Shown piece after piece: positions 29,835 through 39,867 of a stretch of 64,000 bases of DNA. Under the pieces are notes generated by a model. That model was not told the origin of the DNA. It saw nothing but the letters and a program-made list of their open reading frames with translations, and searched no databases. The DNA is taken from positions 26,024 through 90,023 of the forward strand of contig JAKBHH010000003.1 in the NCBI GenBank assembly GCA_021836865.1, written 5' to 3'. Position 1 is the first letter of the stretch; each line of letters begins with the position of its first letter. A program made the translations under genes and the position numbers. This DNA comes from Acidobacteriota bacterium. GTDB lineage: Bacteria; Acidobacteriota; Terriglobia; Terriglobales; Acidobacteriaceae.

Positions 29835-32336
29835 ATGACGGAAGAAAAAGACCTTCGTTACGACCCATCGGCAATTGAACCCAAATGGCAGCAGCGTTGG
29901 GCCGCTAACGCTGCTCTCTATGCGGCGGAGCCGGCTGGGTGCGGCAAGCCCAAGTACTACGTGCTGGAGATGTTGCCCTACCCCAGCGGCCAGCTGCACA
30001 TGGGGCATGTGCGCAACTACTCGATCGGCGATGCCCTGGCGCGGCACATGTGGATGCGGGGGTACAACGTGCTGCACCCGATGGGATGGGATGCATTCGG
30101 ACTTCCCGCGGAGAATGCCGCGCTCAAAAACCATACGCCGCCGCGCGAGTGGACTCTCGCGAACATCGCCGGCATGAAGCGGCAATTCGAGCGGCTGGGC
30201 ATGGGCTTCGACTGGGCCACCGAAGTGACCACCTGCCTGCCCGACTACTACCGCTGGAACCAATGGTTCTTCTTGCGCATGTATGAGAAAGGCTTGGCCT
30301 ACCGCAAGAAGAGCAAGGTGAACTGGTGTCCGGACTGTGCAACCGTGCTGGCCAACGAGCAGGTGGTCAATGGCTGTTGCTGGCGGCATGAGACGACGCT
30401 CGTGGAACAGCGCGATCTGGTGCAGTGGTTCTTCCGCATCTCCGCCTACGCGCAGGAGCTGCTCGACGGCCTGGACAAGCTCGACGGCTGGCCGGAAAAA
30501 GTCCGCACCATGCAGCGCAACTGGATCGGTCGTAGCGAAGGGACGGAAGTCGATTTCAATGTGGAGGGCAGCGGAGACAAGATTCGCGTCTTCACGACGC
30601 GAGTGGACACCATCTTTGGTGCGACAAGCGTGCAATTGGCGCCTCAGCATTCTCTGGTGGCCGCGTTTACTGCGCACGATTCCACGCTGAAGGCGCAGGT
30701 GGATGAGCTGATCGAGCAGCAGAAGAAGGCGCGCGAGGCCGGCGACCTGGGCGCAATTGAAAAGCACGGCGTTCCCACCGGCAAGTTTGCGCTCAACCCT
30801 TACAACGGCGAGCGCGTTCCCATCTGGGTGGCCAACTACATCCTGGCAGACTACGGCACAGGCGCCATCATGAGTGTTCCCGGACACGACGAGCGCGATT
30901 TTGAGTTTGCGGGCAAATACGGCCTTGCGATCCGGCGCGTGATTGCGCCCTCGGAGGCAAGTGCGGAAGAGCCGACACTGCCATTTACCTCAGAGGACGG
31001 CGTGCTCGTGAATTCGGGTGAATACAACGGCCTGAGCTGCACTGCTGCTGAGAAGAAGCTCCAGGAAGTCGCCGTACGCCACGGATTCGGCCAGGCCACA
31101 GTGACATTTCGCCTGAAAGACTGGGGCGTCAGTCGCCAGCGCTACTGGGGCACGCCCATTCCCATGATTCACTGCCAGCGCGACGGACTGGTTCCGGTGC
31201 CTGACGATCAGCTGCCCGTGTTGCTGCCTGAGCAGATCGAGATCACGCAGCAGGGCGGCTCGCCACTGGGCCGCGTGCCGGAGTTTGTCAATGTTACCTG
31301 CCCCAAATGCGGCGGGCCGGCACTGCGCGAGACCGACACGATGGACACCTTTGTCGATTCAAGCTGGTACTTTTACCGCTACACCGACGCGAAGAATGCA
31401 ATGGCGCCCTTTGATCCGGAGGTGGTCAAGTACTGGTTCCCGATTGACCAGTACATCGGCGGCGTGGAGCATGCGATTCTGCATCTGATCTACTCGCGCT
31501 TCTGGACCAGGGTGATGCGCGACCTGGGCCTGGTGGAGATCGACGAACCGGTGCGGCGCCAGTTCTCGCAGGGCATGGTGATCAAAGACGGTGCCAAGAT
31601 GTCAAAGTCCAAGGGCAACGTGGTCTCGCCCGATGACATGGTGGCCCGCTACGGCGCAGATGCCACGCGCATGTATTCGCTGTTTGCCGCGCCGCCGGAT
31701 CGCGACCTGGACTGGCAGGAAGATGGCGTCGCGGGAGTGAGCCGCTTTCTGGGCCGAGTGTGGCGGCTGGTGACGAAATATGCGCCGGTAGCGCGCAGCG
31801 CGCGCGGTCAACAGGCTGAAGCGCCGACAGGAGTCTCTCTCAAGCTGCTGCGCAAGCTGCACCAGACCATCGCCAAAGTCACGCTGGACTTTGAGGGACG
31901 CTGGCACTTCAATACGTGCGTGGCGGCCATTATGGAACTGGTAAACGATGTTCAAGCTGTCGACGCTCAACTGGCGGCGCGTGAAGTTCCCGCACAGGTT
32001 GTTTGCGAACTTATGCGCTCGTTGGTGCTGCTCCTGGCGCCTTTCGCGCCTTATCTTGCGGCTGAGCTTTGGGAGCAGCTTGGCGAGGAGAGTGCTGTGC
32101 TCCGTGCGCCTTGGCCGACGAGCGACCCGGAACTTGCAAAAGAGGATGAGCTCGAGATTCCCGTGCAGGTGAACGGCAAACTGGTGACCGTGGTGCGAGT
32201 CGCGCCCAACGCGGCATCAGAAGTGATTGAAGCCGCTGCACTGGCCGAGGAGAGGGTCCGGGCGCGCACAGCCGGTAAAACCGTGGCAAAGGTCATTGTG
32301 GTGCCGGGCAAGCTAGTCAACCTGGTGGTCAAGTAA
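29835..32336 (+). CDS. leuS: Leucyl-tRNA synthetase
   Basis: 'LEMLPYPSGQLHMGHVRNYSIGDALARHMWMRGYNVLHPMGWDAFGLPAENAA' and 'KMSKSKGNVVSPDDM'. Confidence 0.98.
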   Translation: MTEEKDLRYDPSAIEPKWQQRWAANAALYAAEPAGCGKPKYYVLEMLPYPSGQLHMGHVRNYSIGDALARHMWMRGYNVLHPMGWDAFGLPAENAALKNHTPPREWTLANIAGMKRQFERLGMGFDWATEVTTCLPDYYRWNQWFFLRMYEKGLAYRKKSKVNWCPDCATVLANEQVVNGCCWRHETTLVEQRDLVQWFFRISAYAQELLDGLDKLDGWPEKVRTMQRNWIGRSEGTEVDFNVEGSGDKIRVFTTRVDTIFGATSVQLAPQHSLVAAFTAHDSTLKAQVDELIEQQKKAREAGDLGAIEKHGVPTGKFALNPYNGERVPIWVANYILADYGTGAIMSVPGHDERDFEFAGKYGLAIRRVIAPSEASAEEPTLPFTSEDGVLVNSGEYNGLSCTAAEKKLQEVAVRHGFGQATVTFRLKDWGVSRQRYWGTPIPMIHCQRDGLVPVPDDQLPVLLPEQIEITQQGGSPLGRVPEFVNVTCPKCGGPALRETDTMDTFVDSSWYFYRYTDAKNAMAPFDPEVVKYWFPIDQYIGGVEHAILHLIYSRFWTRVMRDLGLVEIDEPVRRQFSQGMVIKDGAKMSKSKGNVVSPDDMVARYGADATRMYSLFAAPPDRDLDWQEDGVAGVSRFLGRVWRLVTKYAPVARSARGQQAEAPTGVSLKLLRKLHQTIAKVTLDFEGRWHFNTCVAAIMELVNDVQAVDAQLAAREVPAQVVCELMRSLVLLLAPFAPYLAAELWEQLGEESAVLRAPWPTSDPELAKEDELEIPVQVNGKLVTVVRVAPNAASEVIEAAALAEERVRARTAGKTVAKVIVVPGKLVNLVVK

Positions 32337-32337
32337 C

Positions 32338-33237
32338 ATGGCGCGCCCGGTGCGCGGGACCCAGACGCTGGTCGATCAGATGGGGTGGGTCTTCAATCGG
32401 CCGCTGTTGACCGGGATCGAGCTGGCCTGGCGCTGGAGTCTCGGTGTGCCGTTTCTGCTTGTTTGCCTGGCTCAGGCGCGACATATCCTTCGTGCCGTGC
32501 CGCTGGCAGACACGGGCTTTGACAACATTGACACGCAGAACCCCTGGGTTGCCGTGGTGCAACTCGCGGGCGTGTGGGCGCACTACCAGTCCCATGTGTC
32601 CGCGGTGCTGCTGTGGCTTGTGCCTGCTGCCGCGGTGGCATGGGTCATTCTCTCGGGCGTGGGGCGCAGCCTAGTGCTTAAGCGCATGGAAAGCAGAGTT
32701 CGCATCCGGCCTATCGCGATGATGAGCCTTCAGGCCATCTGGCTTGTTCTGCTCGGTCTCACTCTGTCGTGCTGGTTTCGCGCCATCCAGTGGGACGCCG
32801 CCACCCACATCACGTTCGATGGCAATGCCGATCTGATCGGCTACTCGATCTGGGCGATCTTCCTGTCGCTCGGCTTCTTCAGCCTCTGGGCATTCATCAG
32901 CTGGCCCTTTACCATGGCGCCGCTCCTGATGCTGCTTGAAGATCGCGGTCCGCTCGATGCGCTGGCGCAAAGCTTCAGGCTGGGCAGCGTCTTTACCAGC
33001 AAGCTGATGGAGATCAACCTGGTAATGGGCATCGTGAAGCTCATGGTGATGGTGCTGGCCATGGTCTTCTCCGCCGCGCCGCTACCCTTCAGCGACCAAC
33101 TCGGCCCCGATGCGCTCCATGGGGTGATGGCCGGCGCGACCGTGTTTTATCTTGTGGGCAACGATTTCTTTCAGGTTGTGCGCCTGAAGAGCTTTGTGGA
33201 GTTCTGGCGGACCTTTCGCGGACTGCCTGGTCTGTAA
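32338..33237 (+). CDS. Membrane protein of unknown function
   Basis: ORF starts 1 nt after the leuS stop; hydrophobic segments. Confidence 0.75.
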   Translation: MARPVRGTQTLVDQMGWVFNRPLLTGIELAWRWSLGVPFLLVCLAQARHILRAVPLADTGFDNIDTQNPWVAVVQLAGVWAHYQSHVSAVLLWLVPAAAVAWVILSGVGRSLVLKRMESRVRIRPIAMMSLQAIWLVLLGLTLSCWFRAIQWDAATHITFDGNADLIGYSIWAIFLSLGFFSLWAFISWPFTMAPLLMLLEDRGPLDALAQSFRLGSVFTSKLMEINLVMGIVKLMVMVLAMVFSAAPLPFSDQLGPDALHGVMAGATVFYLVGNDFFQVVRLKSFVEFWRTFRGLPGL

Positions 33238-33252
33238 TCTTCGACAAACAGC

Positions 33253-33906
33253 CTATTGGTTCGCGGATGGCAGTGCCGACTGGTTGCGAAACGGTGCACT
33301 CAGCGTCTGTTTCTGCTGCGCCAAAGGAAGCAGCGTAGGATAAAACTGCACGAATGTCGTATCGACCGCGCCGTGCGCGGCGTGGCAGGAATAGCACGGT
33401 GCGCCCGTTGGAATCAGCGTCCCATTCGCCGTGGGCGTATCAAAGTCGAAGAAGGCCCATTTGCCCGGAAAGCGCGCTTCGTCTTTTACGTGAACTTCAA
33501 ACCCCTTGACTCCAATTCCCTGGTAGTCACCGCTTTGATTGATGGAGCCTTTGCTGCGCGCTTCTCTGACCTCAAGGACCAGCACCGTCTTATCGGGCCA
33601 AATCCCGGTCCTGAGAAAGCTGCGATAAGACTCCGGATTCACAAAAACATTGTCGAACACCGAGTGGTCGGCCATCTCCTTCGACTTTGGCGCATAGCTC
33701 ATGTCGATTCCAGAGGTCAGATAAATCCACTCGCGATAGTGCACAGGTGGCATCAGATCGCCGTTGGCGGCATAGTCGGGAGTGGTGGAAGATGCAGCTT
33801 GCACGGTCTTGCGAGCATGCGCACCAAATAAGATCACCAATACGATGGCGAACAGGCAGGGTACTGTGAAAGGAGCAGATATTCTGGGAATCAAGTTGGT
33901 CTCCAT
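33253..33906 (-). CDS. Cytochrome P460-family protein
   Basis: Signal/anchor; 'YREWIYLTSGIDMSY', 'PESYRSFLRTGIWPDKTVLVLEVREA', heme motif 'CYSCHAAHGAVDTTFVQFYP'. Confidence 0.88.
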   Translation of the reverse strand: METNLIPRISAPFTVPCLFAIVLVILFGAHARKTVQAASSTTPDYAANGDLMPPVHYREWIYLTSGIDMSYAPKSKEMADHSVFDNVFVNPESYRSFLRTGIWPDKTVLVLEVREARSKGSINQSGDYQGIGVKGFEVHVKDEARFPGKWAFFDFDTPTANGTLIPTGAPCYSCHAAHGAVDTTFVQFYPTLLPLAQQKQTLSAPFRNQSALPSANQ

Positions 33907-33979
33907 GCATACAGAACGCAGCGTGGGCCGAATAGGTTCCGGGATGGTCGGGAGATCAGCGCAAATGATCGACGGACTC

Positions 33980-35056
33980 TCAGAACACCTTGAGACGAAT
34001 GATGAAGTACTTCTTTGGATTCTCGCGCATGCCCTGGATCAGTTGATGCGCCTGATCGAGAGTCTGATCGGCGTGGTCATACAGTGCTCGATTCTGTACC
34101 AGCTGGCCCAGCGAACCTTTGCCCTCATCGATGCCCTTAAGGATGTTGTCGAGCCTTCCCACTGTGTCATCCAGCTTCTGTGCGAATTCCGGATCTTTGG
34201 CCAGCTTGCCCAGCGACCCCTTGCCCTCGTTGATCTCCGCAAGCAGCTGATTGGCATTCTTCGCGGCTGAATTCAGGTTGGTGTACATCGAGTCGTCGCG
34301 CAAAAGCTTGCCGGCACTGCCCTGGCCTTCATCGAGCGAGGTCGCGATACGGTCCAGCCGGTCGACCGCTGAATTAGCGTGGGTATAGAGCGTGTCGTCG
34401 TTGACCAGCTTGCCCAGCGTTCCCTGGCCATGGCTGATCGCGTCAGTAATCTTTTCAAGGTCATCCGCGATGCGGGAAACCTTTGCGTAGAATGCCGGAT
34501 CATTGATCAAAGCGCCGACGGTGCCGCGTTCTGAGTTCAGCGTATCGGTGAGCGTCTCCAGTTTGCGCATCAGGGCAGTGACTTCCTCAATCGAGCCCTG
34601 GCTTGTGCGTATGACGTCTTGAATGCTCGGCGAGCCTGTGGCCCTCAGTTCGGCGTTGTTGCCCGGCGGCGGCCCTGTTGCCGAGCTTGAGTCGATATCA
34701 ACGTAGCTGTCGCCCAATACGCCTGCCTGAGCAATCGATGTGGTCGATGTTACATGAAGATCGCGAATGTACTCTTGGCCCACGCGCATCGTCACCTCGA
34801 CCGGCGTCGGATTCCGATCCGGCACGACACGAATCCGGAGGACGTTGCCAATCGTCACTCCTTCGAGCGTGACTGGCGCGCCATTCTTCAATCCCGAGGC
34901 GTTGTCAAAATACGATCGCAGCACCAGCTTGCGCGCGAACAGGCCACCCGAAGACCCGGACATGAGAAAAATAATGAACATCAGGGCGGCCATTGCTGCC
35001 AGAACCAAAAGGCCCACTCGTAACTGTGACCATTGAATCTCTTTCTGGCTTGGCAC
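33980..35056 (-). CDS. MlaD/MCE-family protein with C-terminal tandem repeats
   Basis: N-terminal TM then MCE domain 'LVLRSYFDNASGLKNGAPVTLEGVTIGNVLRIRV'; GTG start at 35056 inferred. Confidence 0.85.
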   Translation of the reverse strand: MPSQKEIQWSQLRVGLLVLAAMAALMFIIFLMSGSSGGLFARKLVLRSYFDNASGLKNGAPVTLEGVTIGNVLRIRVVPDRNPTPVEVTMRVGQEYIRDLHVTSTTSIAQAGVLGDSYVDIDSSSATGPPPGNNAELRATGSPSIQDVIRTSQGSIEEVTALMRKLETLTDTLNSERGTVGALINDPAFYAKVSRIADDLEKITDAISHGQGTLGKLVNDDTLYTHANSAVDRLDRIATSLDEGQGSAGKLLRDDSMYTNLNSAAKNANQLLAEINEGKGSLGKLAKDPEFAQKLDDTVGRLDNILKGIDEGKGSLGQLVQNRALYDHADQTLDQAHQLIQGMRENPKKYFIIRLKVF

Positions 35057-35093
35057 GGCATTCCCCTGGCTGAAATGGACCGATTGCGTGAGG

Positions 35094-35510
35094 TTACGCC
35101 TTGAGGATAGCAGATATGGGAGCGGAATCGAGTCCATCTTCCAGCACCACACTCGCCATGGCCAGCTCCGCGGTGTGGGTAATGGAAAGAGCCGAGTGGG
35201 TAACCCGGAGCCGCTGGGCGATCTCCAGCGCGCGGCCACGGAACCTTACCATCGGCCGTTGGCCGGGGTCTCGCACCACCTCAATCTCCAGCCAGTTGAC
35301 CCCGCGACTTATGCCTGTACCCAGTGCCTTAGCGCCGGCCTCCTTGGCGGCGAAGCGCGCCGCAAAACTCTCCGCAGCCGTCCGCTTCTTTAGGCAATAA
35401 GCCTGCTCCGCCGGCGTGAAGACACGATTCAGAAAGCGATCGCCATAACGGGCGATACTCATTTCGATGCGCCGGATCTCGATCAGATCAATGCCGCTGC
35501 CTACGATCAT
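35094..35510 (-). CDS. acpS: Holo-[acyl-carrier-protein] synthase
   Basis: 'MIVGSGIDLIEIRRIEMSI', 'RFAAKEAGAKALGTGI', 'SITHTAELAMASVVLE'. Confidence 0.95.
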   Translation of the reverse strand: MIVGSGIDLIEIRRIEMSIARYGDRFLNRVFTPAEQAYCLKKRTAAESFAARFAAKEAGAKALGTGISRGVNWLEIEVVRDPGQRPMVRFRGRALEIAQRLRVTHSALSITHTAELAMASVVLEDGLDSAPISAILKA

Positions 35511-35752
35511 CCTGTCTTTCAAACTACATCATTTGTCTGGATTGGGGCCTGCGGGAAATCGAAGTACGGCGCGACTTCATCCTCGCGATGAACCTACGGT
35601 TTCCACCCGCCCTGCCTGAATCAGTGGCCCTCCGGGAGGATAGGATTGTCCAGAACCCGGCCATTTCCCGCTTTACGCTGAGACACAATCATGCCTTAGC
35701 GCTGCATACCGATAATCTGTGCGTGAGACGGGAATCCCCATCGCAGGATGTA

Positions 35753-36127
35753 ATGCCCCTGGCGCCAGTTCTCTGGGCCATGGAGATGAAGGCGCTCTGC
35801 GTGGATGAGCCCGGACATTTGGTCAAGACGCTGACCGGGGCGATCCTGGGTTGCGGCGGTTGGGTGCTGAGTCGCGGTGCAAATGACTCCGGTGCTGTAA
35901 ACCTGTTGTTTGAATTCGAGCGCCGATTATGCGTGGAGATTTATAGCGTGCTGGTCGGCGCCGGACTCGATCTTAGCCAGAATGCGCATCTGCGCTTTAC
36001 CGAACTCTGCCACTGCACAAGACACCACGCCGCCGAATGTGGGGCGGAGATCGCCAGCATCGATCTCGAAGTCCAAACCCTGCCCGCGGAGATCTCCAAC
36101 GGCACGTCCGCGCCACAATGGACTTGA
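35753..36127 (+). CDS. Conserved-looking hypothetical protein
   Basis: In-frame ATG at 35753 of ORF 35588..36127: 'MPLAPVLWAMEMKALCVDEPGHLVKTLTGAILGCGGWVLSRG…'. Confidence 0.6.
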   Translation: MPLAPVLWAMEMKALCVDEPGHLVKTLTGAILGCGGWVLSRGANDSGAVNLLFEFERRLCVEIYSVLVGAGLDLSQNAHLRFTELCHCTRHHAAECGAEIASIDLEVQTLPAEISNGTSAPQWT

Positions 36128-36205
36128 TCCTTCCCCGGCGACGCGGGCTTGGGTCGCGATGCGGGCCTTTGCGACTGGCTTATGCCTTCGGCCCGTGAAA
36201 GCAGA

Positions 36206-36231
36206 CGGCGCAACCGTTTCCGGTTGCGCCG
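36206..36231. terminator. Hairpin between convergent genes, candidate bidirectional terminator
   Basis: CGGCGCAACCG-TTTC-CGGTTGCGCCG: perfect 11-bp stem; no clear U-tract. Confidence 0.45.
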
Positions 36232-36279
36232 CACGGTAGATCCAGGCCTGCACTCCAGCCGGATAGACGAGACTTTCGC

Positions 36280-37710
36280 TTAAAAGAGGTTCCAAAGCGA
36301 CTGGTTGTAGACCTCGTGGTGATACTGCACCTCGGAGCCCTTGACGAATGTGCCCAGGGCGCGTGGGCAACGGTCTGCAGCAGCCTGCTTGAGGTCAGCA
36401 AATCGCCCCTGCACGTCGCTGCCGAGAATCTCGGCAATCCAGCTCGATGTCTTGAAGTCATCGATCGCTTGCTGGATGTGATCGGGAAGATAGCGCTGCG
36501 CCTGACGAAGGTTATCGATCTCCGCCTTCTTGCCGTCGATCCCCGTCTTGAAGATGGAGTAGAGCGCAAGGTAGGGGTTCGCATCCGGAGCTACCGAGCG
36601 CACTTCAACCCGCATCGACCGCGAGTTGCCGATCGGGATGCGCACCATTGACCCACGATCCGTGGCCGATGCCTTGATCTGGTTTGGAGCCTCGAAGTGC
36701 GGATCCAGACGCCGGTATGCATTCACGCTGGGGTTCAGCACCAGGCAAATGTCAAGGGCATGGCTCAGAACGCGGTCAATGAATTCCCAGCCCAGTGCGG
36801 AGAGCTGCTCCTGTCCCTTTTCGTCCCAGAACAGGTTGGTCTTGCCCTTCGAAATGGACATGTTTGTGTGCATCCCGCTGCCGTTCACGCCCACCACAGG
36901 TTTTGGCAGGAAGCTGGCCGTGAAGCCCATGTTGTTTGCGATCTGGCGAGTCAGCAGCTTGTAAAGCTGAATCTGATCGGCTGCAGCAACCACTTCGCCG
37001 TAGCCGTAGTTGATCTCAAACTGGCTGGGCGCCACTTCCGGATGGTCCTTCTCGTTCTGGAACCCCATCGCGCGCTGCACTTCCGCCGCGGTGTCGATGA
37101 ATTGGCGAAGCGGGTCCAGGGGCAGAACATGGTAATATCCGCCCGTGTTAATGAACTCGAATTTGCCTGTTTCATGGAAGCGCTTTTCCGCGTCCCGGCC
37201 AGCAAAGAGGAAGCCCTCGATCTCATTGGCCGCGTTCAGCGTGTAGCCCTTCTCCTTGTACAGTGTGTCGGAGTATTTCTTCAGTACGCCGCGCAGGTCT
37301 CCGGAATAGGGCGTGCCGTCCTTGTCGATGACGGTGCCGAAGACAAGAACCTTGCCGTTGCCGAATACGTCCGCGGGAACCCAGTAGAACGCGCTCCAGT
37401 CAATGCCAAGGCGCAGATCGCTTTCTTTCTGCGCAGTAAAGCCACGGATCGACGAGCCATCAAACGTCAGGTTTTCATACGAGCCAAGCAGGAACTTCTT
37501 GTCGTAGTCAAGTAGATGAAGACGGCCTTCCAGGTCACTGAACAGAACAGTGACGGCCTTGATCCGCTTCTCGTCGGTCAGGTACTTGAGCCGCTTCTCG
37601 CGGACTTCGTCCGGCGAGACCCTGCTGATACGGTCCGCCTTTGCTTCAAGGTTCTTTTCTTCAAGCTCTTCATACGAAAGAGCCAGAAAGTTGCGATACT
37701 CAATAGACAT
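36280..37710 (-). CDS. glnA: Glutamine synthetase
   Basis: 'DGSSIRGFTAQKESDLRL', 'NEIEGFLFAG', 'VAPSQFEINYGYGEVVAAADQIQLYK', 'VVGVNGSGMHTNMSI'; internal Met start at 37710. Confidence 0.93.
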   Translation of the reverse strand: MSIEYRNFLALSYEELEEKNLEAKADRISRVSPDEVREKRLKYLTDEKRIKAVTVLFSDLEGRLHLLDYDKKFLLGSYENLTFDGSSIRGFTAQKESDLRLGIDWSAFYWVPADVFGNGKVLVFGTVIDKDGTPYSGDLRGVLKKYSDTLYKEKGYTLNAANEIEGFLFAGRDAEKRFHETGKFEFINTGGYYHVLPLDPLRQFIDTAAEVQRAMGFQNEKDHPEVAPSQFEINYGYGEVVAAADQIQLYKLLTRQIANNMGFTASFLPKPVVGVNGSGMHTNMSISKGKTNLFWDEKGQEQLSALGWEFIDRVLSHALDICLVLNPSVNAYRRLDPHFEAPNQIKASATDRGSMVRIPIGNSRSMRVEVRSVAPDANPYLALYSIFKTGIDGKKAEIDNLRQAQRYLPDHIQQAIDDFKTSSWIAEILGSDVQGRFADLKQAAADRCPRALGTFVKGSEVQYHHEVYNQSLWNLF

Positions 37711-37805
37711 GGAACTCCTTCTTGACGAAAAAGGGATTTGAATATTCCTGAAGAGTTTAAGGTTCCCGCCATAAGGAACCCGTGAAGATTGCGAAGGGAA
37801 CTGGC

Positions 37806-38780
37806 TTACCGATGCCGGGCAACCAGAACCATCAGTAACAGAATAACAACAGGGATGAGCGCGAGAGCAGAATAATACAGAATCTTCCGCGGCAAATGGG
37901 ATTTGCGGTTGCGCCACTCCCGCAACTCGGGCCTGTCTTCCACCCCAACCTGATCCAGATGCTGCAAATCCTGTGCAAAATCCCGCGCCCGCGCATAACG
38001 GTTCTGCGGGTTGCGCTCCAGGGCGCGGTAGAGGACTTCCTGCAACTGTGGCGAAATCGCTGGCTCCGCGACGGTAGGCGGCATTGGATAGTTCAGCAGC
38101 CGGTCGTTCATCACCTCCATGGGAGAGGAACCGGTGAACGGCTGCCTGCCTGTGAGCATTTCGTAGAGAATCACGCCCAGCGCATAGATGTCAGAGCGTC
38201 CATCGCCGCGCTTGCCCTTGATCTGCTCCGGCGAAATATAGTCCGCCGTGCCCAGGGTCGCAGTGAAGTTGGCATAGGTTAGTCTGCGCGCCGCGGCGTC
38301 GCCGGCAATGCCAAAATCGATGAGTTTGATGACGTCATCACCAACCACCATGATGTTTTCCGGCTTCAGGTCGCGGTGTACCACCCCCTGCTCATGGATA
38401 TATTCGAGCGCTTCAAGTACGGCAAGCGCGATGCGAATCGCGCGGTCCTGAGAGATCCGGCCCTCGCTTAGAATCTGGCGCAGCAGGCGCCCCTCGCACC
38501 ACTCCATCACCATGTACACCCGCGAACGCTTCTCGCCTCCATAGACGCGCATCACGTTGGGGTGCTGCAACTTCTCGCCGATGCCTGCTTCGCGCTGAAA
38601 GCGGTCGAAAAGAATGGGATCGGCTTCCATGTCCGGGTGTGGAATCTTCAGTGCCACCACGCGATTGTCCCGTACATCCACCGCGCGGAAGATGGATGCC
38701 ATCCCGCTTTGCGCCACCGGCGCCTCAATGCGATAGAAATCGATCTGCGATCCTGCTTCAATGCTGTCAAGAAAACCCAT
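37806..38780 (-). CDS. Serine/threonine protein kinase with C-terminal TM anchor
   Basis: 'VVALKIPH', 'GVVHRDLKPENIMV', 'KLIDFGIAG', 'SDIYALGVILYEMLTGRQPF'; C-terminal 'ILYYSALALIPVVILLLMVLVARHR'. Confidence 0.95.
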   Translation of the reverse strand: MGFLDSIEAGSQIDFYRIEAPVAQSGMASIFRAVDVRDNRVVALKIPHPDMEADPILFDRFQREAGIGEKLQHPNVMRVYGGEKRSRVYMVMEWCEGRLLRQILSEGRISQDRAIRIALAVLEALEYIHEQGVVHRDLKPENIMVVGDDVIKLIDFGIAGDAAARRLTYANFTATLGTADYISPEQIKGKRGDGRSDIYALGVILYEMLTGRQPFTGSSPMEVMNDRLLNYPMPPTVAEPAISPQLQEVLYRALERNPQNRYARARDFAQDLQHLDQVGVEDRPELREWRNRKSHLPRKILYYSALALIPVVILLLMVLVARHR

Positions 38781-38890
38781 CGTGGGTCATACTCCAAGCG
38801 TGGCGCTGATCTTACTCTACCGGCAATCCACCGTAAAAGCCGAAAGCCCTTTGTAAAGACTCTCTAAGGATCGCCATAAGGACAGGTGCG

Positions 38891-39694
38891 TCACGACGGC
38901 AGCCTATACGGTCGACCGCGGTACATGCCTACCTGTTCCACTGACCGCACGCGGATTACTTGCGCCGTCGTGTTGTCGTTGCCATCGATTTGTACTGCCC
39001 GCGCAACCAACTCGTTCGCGATCTCTTCGATATTCCTGTGCTGCGAGACGATTCCCGCCATCTCTTCTGGCTTCAGTTCGTCATGCAGCCCGTCTGAACA
39101 CAGCACCAGCACGTCCTCGGGCTGCAGTGTGATCGCGGTTGTGTCCGGAGAGACGAACATTTCCGGGCCGAGGGAGCGGATGAGCACATGGCGCGATTCG
39201 GACTCCGCAATCTCCGCTGCGGAGATAAGGCCCAGCTTGCGCTGCTCATTCACCCATGTGTGATCCTGGGTAATCTGCCGCGCCGTGCCGCTGCGTACCA
39301 GATAACAGCGCGAGTCGCCTACGTGGGACACGATGGCCTGATCGTGCCGCAGCGCGCATGCGACCAGCGTCGTAGCCATCTTTTTTCCGCGAAACTCCGG
39401 AGCCAAGGTGCGGTCATGCACAGCAGAGTTGGCAGACTGCACGAGCCGCGGCAACAGGCTGATGAGCATGGCGCCTGGCTGCGCTTTGCCAAACTCTTCG
39501 GTCATCACTGTCACCGCCGTTGACGACGCCACCTCGCCCAGATCCATTCCGCCGACGCCGTCCGCTACGCAAAACAGAAAGCCATGCGATCGCGCCTGGC
39601 CGCGCGAAGAGGGGATGAACGACGCCATCGAGTCTTCGTTGTTGGTACGTACTTTGCCAGGATCGCTGGCCTGGCCGAACACTACATCCAGCAT
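38891..39694 (-). CDS. PP2C-family protein phosphatase
   Basis: 'GKVRTNNEDSMASF', 'FCVADGVGGMDLGEVAS', 'VSHVGDSRCYLVR', 'LVLCSDGLHDEL'. Confidence 0.95.
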   Translation of the reverse strand: MLDVVFGQASDPGKVRTNNEDSMASFIPSSRGQARSHGFLFCVADGVGGMDLGEVASSTAVTVMTEEFGKAQPGAMLISLLPRLVQSANSAVHDRTLAPEFRGKKMATTLVACALRHDQAIVSHVGDSRCYLVRSGTARQITQDHTWVNEQRKLGLISAAEIAESESRHVLIRSLGPEMFVSPDTTAITLQPEDVLVLCSDGLHDELKPEEMAGIVSQHRNIEEIANELVARAVQIDGNDNTTAQVIRVRSVEQVGMYRGRPYRLPS

Positions 39695-39773
39695 GGCGCC
39701 GCCGCCTCTGAGGGTTTGCCGCGTCAGTGTGCGGAATCTCTCATTCTGCTCTTTACGCTATCAGGATGAAATG

Positions 39774-39834
39774 GCTACTGGGTGGTTTCCCCGGTGCGGT
39801 CTCCAGTAGTAGACCGGTAAGGGTTGCCACCCAG
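39774..39834. promoter_or_regulatory. Structured intergenic element with mutually exclusive stems
   Basis: CTGGGTGG(39778-39785)/CCACCCAG(39827-39834), CGGTCT(39797-39802)/AGACCG(39811-39816), alternative CTACTGG(39775-39781)/CCAGTAG(39803-39809). Confidence 0.5.
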
Positions 39835-39867
39835 CGCCTGTGGTTAAGTTACTTTATGACCGAGAGC

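Noticed and set aside
36697-37515. 272-aa plus-strand ORF antisense to glnA
   Set aside because: Sense strand is an unambiguous glutamine synthetase
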